From Algibacter mikhailovii (GTDB lineage Bacteria > Bacteroidota > Bacteroidia > Flavobacteriales > Flavobacteriaceae): DNA of 64,000 bases. This document shows, piece after piece, positions 56,579 through 64,000 of this stretch. The notes beneath the pieces are model-generated. The model saw only the letters and a list, made by a program, of their open reading frames with translations. It made no database searches and was not told where the DNA came from. The stretch is taken from positions 62,001-126,000 of the forward strand of contig NZ_BMWZ01000007.1 of NCBI RefSeq assembly GCF_014651495.1. Direction: 5' to 3'. Position numbers and translations under genes: made by a program. Every line of letters begins with the position of its first letter. Position 1 is the stretch's first letter.

Positions 56579-59500
56579 ATGAAAGCCTTCACGATTTTAA
56601 AAAACCTCAAAAAAATATCTGTTTGGAGCTTTTTATTTTTCATTACATTTTCCTGTAATCAAGAAAATAAGAAAAAACCTCAAATAAAAAAATCAATTAC
56701 AGAGGCCAAATTATTTACTAAGCTTTCTCCAAAAGAAACTGGTGTAAATTTTATAAATAAACTAGAAGAAACAGTAGAGGCTAATTATTTTCAATATAAC
56801 TACATGTACATTGGGGGTGGCGTGGCTGCAGGAGATATAAACAATGATGGCTTAGTTGATTTGTATTTCTCTTCAAATACAAATGAGGACAAACTATATC
56901 TAAACAAAGGTAATTTTCAATTTGAAGACATAACCCAAACTGCAGGTTTCTTGAATAATGAAGGATTTAACACTGGGGTTACTATGGTTGACCTGAATAA
57001 TGATGGGCTATTAGACATCTATGTTTCTCGAGGGGGTTGGATAGATGAGGGTAATAAATTTGCCAATTTATTATATATAAACAATGGCGATTTAACCTTT
57101 ACGGAGAAAGCCCAAGAAATGGGCTTAGCAGACTCAAACCGAACCATTCAAGCTATTTTCTTTGATTATGATAATGATAATGATTTGGACGCTTACATAT
57201 CAAATGCAGCAGACATAGTAAACCGAAATCAAACGGAAGTTTTTGATTTAAAAGATATTCAAAACAGTCCTGAAACCATAAAATTAAAAGGCAGTGATCG
57301 CCTGTATATGAATGACGGTACGGGGCGTTTTACCGATGTATCCAAAAAGGCAGGCATCCTCCCTGAAACCGCTTTTGGATTAAACCCTCAAGTTTTAGAT
57401 TTTAATAATGATGGTTGGTTAGACATATATGTTAACAATGACTTTAATATGCCTGACTTTGCTTATTTAAACAATAAGAATGGCACCTTTACTGAATGCA
57501 GAGATCAAGTGGTTAAACACATGTCTTTTAACAGCATGGGAGGAGACGTTGCCGATATTAATAACGATGGTTTTCTAGATTTAATGACCCTTGACATGAA
57601 TCCTAAAGATTACATCAGGTCTAAGACAACAATGGGCATGACATCCATAAGTCAGTTTGAAAAAATGACCGCTAATGGCTATCACTTTCAATATATGCAT
57701 AATATGTTACAGCTTAATAATGGCAATGGTACCTTTAGTGAGATTTCTAAAATGGCTGCAGTAGGCGATACTGATTGGAGCTGGGCAGTGCTATTAGCTG
57801 ATTTTGATTTAGATGGACTTAATGATATTTATGTTACTAATGGGGTCTTTAGAGACGTGATTGATCGAGATTCCAATAAAGCCATAGTTGATCAACTTAG
57901 AAAAAATAACAGAAAACCAACCAAAGAAGATTTTCTGAAATATGCTCAAATGCTTCCCCAGCAAAAACTAACAAACTACTTCTATAAGAATAAAGGCGAC
58001 TTAACTTTTGAAGATACTTCAAGTAAATGGTCTAATGATGCACCGTCATTTTCAAATGGTGCCATTTATGCCGATTTAGATAATGACGGTGATCTAGATA
58101 TTGTGGTAAGCAATATCAATAATGAAGCTACCATACTAAAAAATAATGCAAAAGATAAAAAGGACGCAAACTCCCTTCAAATACGATTGCAAGGACCTAA
58201 ATCCAACCAATTTGGACTTGGGGCACAAATACATGTTCTATTAGAGGACAGTACCAAAATGACAAGGCAGTTAATTAATACACGTGGTTTTTTATCTTCA
58301 GTCTCTAATGAAATCCATTTTGGACTTGGCAACAATGCTTCCATACAAAAGGTTAAAGTAAAATGGCAAGATGGCAAAACTCAAGAACTAACTAATATAA
58401 CGGCCAACAGTTCCTTATTAATTAAGTACCAAGACGCAACTAGCTCACAAAATAACACAGTTATGCAAGCCTCTTCTAAGTTATTTGAAAAACAACCTTC
58501 AAACTACAAACATATTGACCCGTATTTTAATGATTACGATCTTCAAGTCTTATTACCGCATAAGCTGTCACAAACAGGTCCAGGATTAGCTGTTGGAGAT
58601 ATTAATAATGATGGAATAGATGATGTTTTCATGGGCGGTGGACATTCACAAGAAGGGCAAATATTGATTGGCCAAAAATCTGGAGGTTTTAAAAAATCCA
58701 ATAATTCAATTTTTAATCGGGATAAGCAATATGAAGATGTAGGCGCCTGTTTTTTTGATGCTGATAATGACGGTGATCAAGATTTATACGTAGTAAGTGG
58801 CAGTTATGAATTTGCAAGAAAGCCAAAACTATTACTAGATAGGTTGTATCTTAATAATGGCAAAGGAACATTCACAAGAGGAAAACTTCCTGAATTTGTT
58901 TCATCTGGTTCAGTAGTAGTTCCATCAGATTTTGATAATGATGGTGATATTGACCTTTTTGTAGGTGGCAGAGTAGTTCCTGCAAGCTACCCAAATAGTC
59001 CTGAAAGCAAACTGCTAATCAATACAAATGGCGTTTTTAAGGATGCCACTAAAACCATAGCACCCGAATTGCTCAACATTGGTATGGTAACAGATGCCAA
59101 ATGGTTTGATATTGATAAAGATAGTGATTTAGACTTAATACTAACCGGTGAATGGATGGGTGTAGAGGTGCTTTTAAATAATTCTGGTAAACTAGAAAAG
59201 ACAAACCGCTATGAAGCACTCCAAAACACTAAAGGCTGGTGGAATAAGCTATTCATTGCAGACATTGATAATGATGGAGATGATGATATTATTGCTGGAA
59301 ATTTAGGCTTAAATTATAAATTCCATGCCTCCAATGAAAAACCATTCCATGTTTATACCTCTGATTTTGATTTTAATGGCACACAAGATATATTCTTAGC
59401 AAAATATTATAATGATAAGCAAGTACCTGTGAGAGGCAAAGGGTGTACCGCGCAGCAAATGCCTCATTTACAATCTAAAATCAAGTCATATACAGATTTT

Positions 59501-59938
59501 GCCAATAGAGACCTTGAAGGCATTTTAGGTCCCGGTATTAAAAGGGCACTACACTATGAAGTGAATGAATTTAGATCGGGCATATTTATTTATGAGGGTG
59601 AAGATAACTTTCGTTTCCAACCCTTTGAAAACAAAGTCCAACAATCGCCTATAAATAGCATTTTGTATTATGATTTTAATGGTGACGGATATGATGATTT
59701 ATTACTAGCTGGAAACAACTATCAATCTGAAGTTGAAACCACAAGGGCTGATGCCGGAATTGGCAATATTTTACTTGGAAATGGCAAAGGAGATTTCAAT
59801 AGTATAAATCATTTAGAATCAGGTTTTTTTGTGGATAAAGACATTAGGAATGTTACCCTTACTCAAGGTCCTAATGGTAAAACAATTATTGTGGCTAATA
59901 ATAATGACAACTATGATTTTTACAAAATAATAAATTAG
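56579..59938 (+). CDS. Giant VCBS/FG-GAP and ASPIC/UnbV domain lipoprotein 2
   Basis: A 1119-residue paralogue of the protein at 40.7 kb, with a lipobox ending FSCN. It again has 14 DxDxDG-type loops: seven (DINNDGLVD to DLDNDGDLD) before an ASPIC/UnbV domain (about residues 530-620: LGAQIHVLLEDS, NEIHFGLGN) and seven (DINNDGIDD to DFNGDGYDD) after it. The stretch LLPHKLSQTGPGLAVGDINN and the motif RGKGCTAQQMP are shared with the paralogue. It closes the second SusC/SusD module and probably works on the surface with that pair. Enzyme activity is not indicated by any motif seen. Confidence 0.88.
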   Translation: MKAFTILKNLKKISVWSFLFFITFSCNQENKKKPQIKKSITEAKLFTKLSPKETGVNFINKLEETVEANYFQYNYMYIGGGVAAGDINNDGLVDLYFSSNTNEDKLYLNKGNFQFEDITQTAGFLNNEGFNTGVTMVDLNNDGLLDIYVSRGGWIDEGNKFANLLYINNGDLTFTEKAQEMGLADSNRTIQAIFFDYDNDNDLDAYISNAADIVNRNQTEVFDLKDIQNSPETIKLKGSDRLYMNDGTGRFTDVSKKAGILPETAFGLNPQVLDFNNDGWLDIYVNNDFNMPDFAYLNNKNGTFTECRDQVVKHMSFNSMGGDVADINNDGFLDLMTLDMNPKDYIRSKTTMGMTSISQFEKMTANGYHFQYMHNMLQLNNGNGTFSEISKMAAVGDTDWSWAVLLADFDLDGLNDIYVTNGVFRDVIDRDSNKAIVDQLRKNNRKPTKEDFLKYAQMLPQQKLTNYFYKNKGDLTFEDTSSKWSNDAPSFSNGAIYADLDNDGDLDIVVSNINNEATILKNNAKDKKDANSLQIRLQGPKSNQFGLGAQIHVLLEDSTKMTRQLINTRGFLSSVSNEIHFGLGNNASIQKVKVKWQDGKTQELTNITANSSLLIKYQDATSSQNNTVMQASSKLFEKQPSNYKHIDPYFNDYDLQVLLPHKLSQTGPGLAVGDINNDGIDDVFMGGGHSQEGQILIGQKSGGFKKSNNSIFNRDKQYEDVGACFFDADNDGDQDLYVVSGSYEFARKPKLLLDRLYLNNGKGTFTRGKLPEFVSSGSVVVPSDFDNDGDIDLFVGGRVVPASYPNSPESKLLINTNGVFKDATKTIAPELLNIGMVTDAKWFDIDKDSDLDLILTGEWMGVEVLLNNSGKLEKTNRYEALQNTKGWWNKLFIADIDNDGDDDIIAGNLGLNYKFHASNEKPFHVYTSDFDFNGTQDIFLAKYYNDKQVPVRGKGCTAQQMPHLQSKIKSYTDFANRDLEGILGPGIKRALHYEVNEFRSGIFIYEGEDNFRFQPFENKVQQSPINSILYYDFNGDGYDDLLLAGNNYQSEVETTRADAGIGNILLGNGKGDFNSINHLESGFFVDKDIRNVTLTQGPNGKTIIVANNNDNYDFYKIIN

Positions 59939-60003
59939 ATCCACCGTAATTATTACAAATCAATACTGCCTCCATTGTTTAATATTACCTGATGGGGTTA
60001 AAT

Positions 60004-61032
60004 TTAGAGTGGTTTGAGAATAGTGTTTATTTTATCAATTATCGTAGTTGGCGAAATGTTTCCAGCCGCATTTTTGTAATTTTCGGGATACTTATTCCCA
60101 TAAATAGAGGTAGGTATTAAGGGAAATTTAGTTCTATCCGGCAATAAGGCGTAATCATCAGGCTGATTGAATGGAACAAAACCAGCATAAGGGTGCGTTA
60201 CCCCCCAAATAGTAACAACTTTAACACCTAACATAGCGGCAATATGTGCATTTCCGGAGTCCATAGAAAGCATCACATCTAAATTTGAAATAACGTCTAA
60301 CTGGGCCTCTAGCGACAATTTACCAACTATGCTAACGGTATTTTGAAATTTTTGTTCAAGGTTTTTTAGGGTATTAACTTCATGTTCTCCACCGCCAAAT
60401 AATATAATCGTGTACACCTTTGAAAGCTCACTAATGACTTCCTCCATAAGGTCTAATGGATATACCTTACCTTCATGAGCAGCAAAAGGCGCGATACCAA
60501 TAATCTCCTTGGAATAGATCCTTAACAGCGTTTTAATATCATTATTTAATACAACGGGAGCGGGAAATTTAGGATTAGAGAGGTCAACGTTGAAACCCAA
60601 AGTTTGAAAAACATCAGCATAACGTTCATGCGTACTTTTTAAGGGTGTAAATAACTTACCTGAAGTTAATAAACGCTTTTCTTTTCTTCCTTTATCAATG
60701 ACCGCTAAATGGTCACAGGTTATAAAGTTTCTTAAAATCTTACTTCTTAAAACGTTGTGTAAGTCTGCAACACCGTAAAACAAAGTTTTATTGAGATCTT
60801 GGGCCAATTTATAAAGTCCAATTACACCTTTATGTCTTCCCTTAACCTCAGCTGAAACAAGCCTAATGTTTTGTAAATCCCTAAAAAAAGGTGTAAAAAA
60901 TTCACGCGTTAAAACCGTGATTTCTACACCTGGAAATTGTGTGTTTAGAGCTCTTAGAACAGGCACTGTCATTGCAACATCACCCATGGCCGAAAGCCTT
61001 ATTACTAAAAGGTTTTGTTTTGGTTTCGACAT
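60004..61032 (-). CDS. Glycosyltransferase family 9 (heptosyltransferase-like)
   Basis: A 342-residue GT-B protein of family GT9. It opens with LLVIRLSAMGDVAMTVPVLR, has GIAPFAAHEGKVYPLDLM as the donor-binding turn, and DVMLSMDSGNAHIAAMLGVK followed by IWGVTHP, the family signature. It transfers heptose or a related sugar to lipopolysaccharide core. It lies 61 bp after the DUF4254 gene on the same strand; the two are often neighbours in Bacteroidota. Confidence 0.92.
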   Translation of the reverse strand: MSKPKQNLLVIRLSAMGDVAMTVPVLRALNTQFPGVEITVLTREFFTPFFRDLQNIRLVSAEVKGRHKGVIGLYKLAQDLNKTLFYGVADLHNVLRSKILRNFITCDHLAVIDKGRKEKRLLTSGKLFTPLKSTHERYADVFQTLGFNVDLSNPKFPAPVVLNNDIKTLLRIYSKEIIGIAPFAAHEGKVYPLDLMEEVISELSKVYTIILFGGGEHEVNTLKNLEQKFQNTVSIVGKLSLEAQLDVISNLDVMLSMDSGNAHIAAMLGVKVVTIWGVTHPYAGFVPFNQPDDYALLPDRTKFPLIPTSIYGNKYPENYKNAAGNISPTTIIDKINTILKPL

Positions 61033-61093
61033 TATTTAAATCTAAAAGAAATTAGGTTAACCAAAACAAAAAGACCTTTAAGTTTTATGTTCG

Positions 61094-61699
61094 TTATTTT
61101 TGTCCTCTTAAAACGGGGTTCAATTCGTCATCATTATACATTTTCATCTGCTTATAGACTTTCATGTACTTATCCCCATTTTCAATATCACCCAATAAAG
61201 TATCAATGGCTGTTGATAAATCAACACGCTGCTCCAACAACACATCTAATTTAGCTTGACATGCTGCTCTATGTTCATCTGAAGCATCTGTTCTAGTTGC
61301 TTCTTCATTCATATGGTAAACCTTTAAGGCCAAAATAGATAATCTATCTACACCCCAAGCAGGACTTTCGGTGTTTATAGTCGCACTCTCTTTAGCTGTA
61401 ACATCCTTATATTTTTCTAAAAAATAACTATCGATATACTCAACCATATCCGTTCGGTCTTGATTTGAAGCATCAATCTTACGTTTTAATGTTAAGGCTG
61501 CTATAGGATCAATTTGTGGATCTCTAATGATATCCTCATAATGCCATTGTACGGTATCAATCCAACATTTTCTATATAGTAAATGCTCTAATAAATCCGT
61601 TTTGTCATAAGGATTTTCAAAAGGTTGATCTACAGTATTAACAATATGATATTTTGCAATAACGTCTTGAAATATTTTATTAGCTTTTGTTGTAAACAT
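61094..61699 (-). CDS. DUF4254 family protein
   Basis: A 201-residue soluble, helix-rich protein. I start at ATG 61699 (MFTTKANKIFQDVIAKYH) because the upstream in-frame ATG at 61720 lies inside the -7 box. Conserved stretches include WHYEDIIRDPQIDP and LKRKIDASNQDRTDMVEYID. DUF4254 proteins occur beside GT9 glycosyltransferases, so a role in lipopolysaccharide core assembly is plausible; no activity is known. Confidence 0.85.
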   Translation of the reverse strand: MFTTKANKIFQDVIAKYHIVNTVDQPFENPYDKTDLLEHLLYRKCWIDTVQWHYEDIIRDPQIDPIAALTLKRKIDASNQDRTDMVEYIDSYFLEKYKDVTAKESATINTESPAWGVDRLSILALKVYHMNEEATRTDASDEHRAACQAKLDVLLEQRVDLSTAIDTLLGDIENGDKYMKVYKQMKMYNDDELNPVLRGQK

Positions 61700-61717
61700 A
61701 GTCTTAAATTTAAAACA

Positions 61718-61725
61718 CAAAGATA
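61718..61725 (-). promoter_or_regulatory. -7 promoter box for the DUF4254-GT9 genes
   Basis: On the minus strand TATCTTTG fits TAnnTTTG exactly, 18 bp before the ATG at 61699. It is only two bases from the divergent upp box. Confidence 0.55.
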
Positions 61726-61727
61726 CT

Positions 61728-61735
61728 TATATTTG
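61728..61735 (+). promoter_or_regulatory. -7 promoter box for upp
   Basis: TATATTTG fits TAnnTTTG exactly, 33 bp before the upp ATG. The two opposed boxes leave no room for both polymerases at once. Confidence 0.5.
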
Positions 61736-61768
61736 GTTAACTTTATATTGAAAATCCGCATCTAGCTT

Positions 61769-62428
61769 ATGAAAATTCATCATCTCACTCAGCAAAATTC
61801 TGTCCTAAATACTTTTCTTTCTGAAATCAGGGATTGTAAAATCCAAAATGACCGTATGCGCTTTAGGAGAAACATTGAGCGCATTGGAGAAATATTAGGC
61901 TATGAGATGAGTAAAAGTTTGAATTATCAAAGTAAGTCTATTAAAACACCTTTAGGATCCAGTCAGGTTGATTTAGCTACTAATGACATTGTATTATGCT
62001 CCATTCTCAGAGCAGGAATTCCTTTGCATCATGGTTTACTGAACTATTTTGACAAGGCTGAAAATGCCTTTATTTCAGCATACAGGAAACATATAGATAA
62101 TTCAGAACAATTTGAAATCAATGTGGAATACATCGCTTGTCCTAACTTAAAAAACAAAACCATAATATTGGCAGACCCCATGTTAGCCACTGGACAATCT
62201 TTGGTTGCCACATTTGAAGCTTTAAAACCTTTTGGACCACCAAAAGAGGTTCATGTAATTAGTATTATTGGGGCACAAGAAGGTGTTGATTTTATAAGTA
62301 CAAAATTTGACAGTAACACACAGCTTTGGATTGCGCGAATTGATGAAGAACTTAATGACAAAGGCTATATTGTCCCTGGAATTGGTGATGCCGGTGATTT
62401 GGCGTTTGGAAATAAATTACAACAATAA
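61769..62428 (+). CDS. upp: Uracil phosphoribosyltransferase
   Basis: A 219-residue phosphoribosyltransferase. CSILRAGIPLHHGLL and the PRPP loop IILADPMLATGQS are diagnostic, and GIGDAGDLAFG near the end is the uracil-binding signature. It makes UMP from uracil and PRPP. The last 12 bases overlap the convergent DUF6427 gene. Confidence 0.95.
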   Translation: MKIHHLTQQNSVLNTFLSEIRDCKIQNDRMRFRRNIERIGEILGYEMSKSLNYQSKSIKTPLGSSQVDLATNDIVLCSILRAGIPLHHGLLNYFDKAENAFISAYRKHIDNSEQFEINVEYIACPNLKNKTIILADPMLATGQSLVATFEALKPFGPPKEVHVISIIGAQEGVDFISTKFDSNTQLWIARIDEELNDKGYIVPGIGDAGDLAFGNKLQQ

Positions 62429-63340
62429 CAAAATAAAAGGCAATACAACCAGCACAGATAGAAACAATTCTTTAAACCATTTATCCTGAATAATCTCTAT
62501 ATAGTTTGCAATAATAATAGATAAGGGCGCAAATAGAAAAATAAATTCTCCGCCATCTTTATCTGGAGCTAGTACTAAAATTATGAATCCAATTAATGCT
62601 GCAACAATAACAGATTTAAAGGAGACCCTGTACCTTTTTTTCTGTTTCCTAATATTCTGTAAATAAAAAAAAGAAGACCAAATACCAAAAGACAGAAGCA
62701 CCGTAATTGCTACTAAATACCTTAATGCGTTATAATTACTAAAATCATAACTTACTCCGGGAGGATAATTAAAAATTTCAAAATAATTATTGTACACCAC
62801 TAATGATACGGCACAGGATATTACGAAAACGGTGAGTATTCCTAAAAAAGGTACAATCCAATGCCTTAAATTCTTATCCGGATAAAGCATTAAGGTAACG
62901 ATGATTAGAATAAAAAAAAGGATGGACCAAAAGTAAAACAAGGATGCCACTCCAATCCAAAACGCAGCGTCAAAAAGCTTTTTTTTTATATCCTTTTGTG
63001 AGTGTAAACTAATTATACGACGTAACCCTAATAAAACAAAAAAATTAGACACTAAAATATTAGCATTATTAGTGGTTTCAGTAATGTATAACAAAAACAA
63101 GCTAAACAATAATACTTCATAATTACTTTTATTTGTTAAACTATTCTTGCTAGCTATAAAATTCAAGAGTAAAATTGAAACCAATGCTACAAATACTAAA
63201 ACCAACTGTTTCATAAGGACTTCAAAAGAAAGCCCTTCAACAAAGAGTGATTTTCTAGCTAAAACAAATGCTAAAAGTGTCACCACAAATACGATGATAA
63301 AATTTGTTGGTTTAGATTTATTAAAAAAACTTGTTATCAT
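62417..63340 (-). CDS. DUF6427 family multi-pass membrane protein
   Basis: A 307-residue protein with about nine transmembrane helices, starting at ATG 63340 (MITSFFNKSKPTNFIIVFVV). An upstream in-frame ATG at 63364 lies in the divergent promoter region and is not favoured. This protein is conserved beside upp and purD in Flavobacteriia. It recalls the membrane parts of glycosyltransferase-like proteins, but no catalytic motif was seen. Confidence 0.78.
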   Translation of the reverse strand: MITSFFNKSKPTNFIIVFVVTLLAFVLARKSLFVEGLSFEVLMKQLVLVFVALVSILLLNFIASKNSLTNKSNYEVLLFSLFLLYITETTNNANILVSNFFVLLGLRRIISLHSQKDIKKKLFDAAFWIGVASLFYFWSILFFILIIVTLMLYPDKNLRHWIVPFLGILTVFVISCAVSLVVYNNYFEIFNYPPGVSYDFSNYNALRYLVAITVLLSFGIWSSFFYLQNIRKQKKRYRVSFKSVIVAALIGFIILVLAPDKDGGEFIFLFAPLSIIIANYIEIIQDKWFKELFLSVLVVLPFILLLL

Positions 63341-63361
63341 TAACTGTTTTTGTATTTTTGC
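63332..63361 (+). promoter_or_regulatory. Promoter of the DUF6341 gene
   Basis: TTG at 63332-63334, a 19-bp spacer and TATTTTTG at 63354-63361 form a textbook Bacteroidota promoter. It overlaps the 5' end of the divergent DUF6427 gene. Confidence 0.7.
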
Positions 63362-63371
63362 CACGTAAATA

Positions 63372-63396
63372 TACTAACTAAATAATGGTTAGTATT
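63372..63396 (+). repeat. Inverted repeat in the DUF6341 leader
   Basis: Arms ATACTAAC and GTTAGTAT (8 bp, perfect) are separated by nine bases between the promoter and the ATG at 63413. It may be a leader hairpin or an operator. Confidence 0.5.
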
Positions 63397-63412
63397 TAAT
63401 AAATAAACACAA

Positions 63413-63640
63413 ATGACTGATTTCTTTTACGCCATACAAGACCTATTTGTAAATGTTCTTTTCGCTCCTTTGGATGCTATAAGAGCTTTAGAACTTGAAA
63501 ACTGGTTTGCTGCAAACTTAATCTCTTGGATTTTTATTATAGTTGGTTTTGTTGCTATGGTATATTGGATGATCCAATTAAAAGGTTTTAATGATAATAA
63601 CGAAGAAGATAAAAGTATTTCTTCTCATTCGTTTTTATAA
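63413..63640 (+). CDS. DUF6341 family small membrane protein
   Basis: A 75-residue protein: an amphipathic N-terminus (MTDFFYAIQDLFVNVLFAPL), LELENWFAANLISW and one membrane helix (about 36-56, FIIVGFVAMVYWMIQL), then a short acidic and Ser-rich tail. It is conserved near upp and purD in Flavobacteriia. Function unknown. Its end overlaps the convergent purD end by six bases. Confidence 0.82.
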   Translation: MTDFFYAIQDLFVNVLFAPLDAIRALELENWFAANLISWIFIIVGFVAMVYWMIQLKGFNDNNEEDKSISSHSFL

Positions 63641-64000
63641 ATCGAACCCAATATCTTTACGATAATTCATCTTATCAAAATGTAGTTTTTCTATATTTTG
63701 ATAAGATTTTTTTATGGCCTCTTGATAAGTTTCTCCGTAAGAGGTAATGGCCATCACACGTCCTCCAGAAGTCACTATATTTCCATCTTTGATTATAGCT
63801 CCAGCATGAAACGCAATAGAATCTTCTATAGTTTCAACTCCTGAAATCACTTTACCCTTTTCATAACCTTCGGGATAACCACCAGAAACTAACATTATAG
63901 TTGTTGCGGCACGCTCATCAATCTCAATATTGATTTTATCCAGTGTACCATTGGCCATAGCTTGTAACACTTCAACTAAATCATTCTTTAATCTTGGAAA
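63635..64000 (-). CDS. purD: Phosphoribosylamine-glycine ligase, C-terminal part cut by window edge
   Basis: The frame is open to the right edge (from FPRLKNDLVEVLQAM), giving about 121 C-terminal residues of PurD (GAR synthetase). MLVSGGYPEGYEKGKVISG and GGRVMAITSYGETYQEA are the family's C-terminal signature. PurD joins glycine to phosphoribosylamine in purine synthesis. The ATP-grasp core lies outside the window. Confidence 0.93.
   Translation of the reverse strand, partial: FPRLKNDLVEVLQAMANGTLDKINIEIDERAATTIMLVSGGYPEGYEKGKVISGVETIEDSIAFHAGAIIKDGNIVTSGGRVMAITSYGETYQEAIKKSYQNIEKLHFDKMNYRKDIGFDL

Noticed and set aside
35975-59938. Insertion of the PUL as a mobile element
   Set aside because: No integrase, transposase, tRNA target or flanking direct repeats were seen at either end.
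61700-61720. Upstream ATG for the DUF4254 protein
   Set aside because: It lies in the -7 box TATCTTTG (61718-61725); ATG 61699 gives the usual family start.
63341-63364. Upstream ATG for the DUF6427 protein
   Set aside because: It overlaps the divergent DUF6341 promoter and adds a charged stretch before a typical MITSFF start.

Overview
The window looks like a chromosomal segment of a marine, polysaccharide-using member of the Bacteroidota, most likely family Flavobacteriaceae. The evidence is AT-rich sequence, promoters of the Bacteroidota type (-7 box TAnnTTTG), SusC/SusD pairs with a hybrid two-component system, the type IX secretion lipoprotein SprE/PorW, an ATP synthase operon without beta and epsilon genes, and several small protein families known mainly from Flavobacteriia. 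No tRNA, rRNA, CRISPR array, insertion sequence or prophage was recognised.

Layout. 1-3.6 kb (minus): the end of ricT, then a trhO-trhP-ferredoxin operon for wobble-uridine hydroxylation of tRNA. 3.9-7.2 kb (plus): recA with a terminator, then an ECF sigma factor abutting a probable anti-sigma factor that spans both membranes. 7.2-13.4 kb: plsC-like acyltransferase, trpS, a secreted SPOR protein, dprA, an HU/SPOR envelope protein and an acyl-CoA thioesterase. 13.5-20.1 kb (minus): a tightly packed envelope operon, in transcription order flippase, dut, sugar nucleotidyltransferase, ABM-domain protein, TPR protein, DUF4292 lipoprotein and EnvC-like protein. 20.3-22.2 kb (minus): an alpha/beta hydrolase, ECF sigma factor and four-helix membrane protein. 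22.3-30.9 kb (minus): sprE, bactofilin, atpZ, a small membrane protein, then atpB-E-F-H-A-G with a terminator. 31.2-33.9 kb (minus): an ABC exporter pair and a DUF2059 protein. 34.3-35.3 kb: a flavin/[2Fe-2S] reductase.

36-60 kb (plus) is the accessory part: a polysaccharide-utilisation-type locus made of susC1-susD1-VCBS/ASPIC1-HTCS-sulfatase/SMP-30 and, after a 1.2 kb gap, susC2-susD2-VCBS/ASPIC2. It has no recognisable glycoside hydrolase or polysaccharide lyase. Each SusC/SusD pair is followed by a giant lipoprotein with 14 calcium-loop repeats arranged 7 + ASPIC domain + 7. Upstream of both susC genes is the same pair of direct repeats (ATATGTT, 21 bp period) at nearly the same distance from a -7 box. 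This is a strong candidate operator for the HTCS and would tie both halves into one regulon.

60-64 kb returns to housekeeping genes: DUF4254 and a GT9 glycosyltransferase, upp, DUF6427, DUF6341 and the 3' end of purD.

Functions are assigned from motifs and recalled family knowledge; no database search was run.
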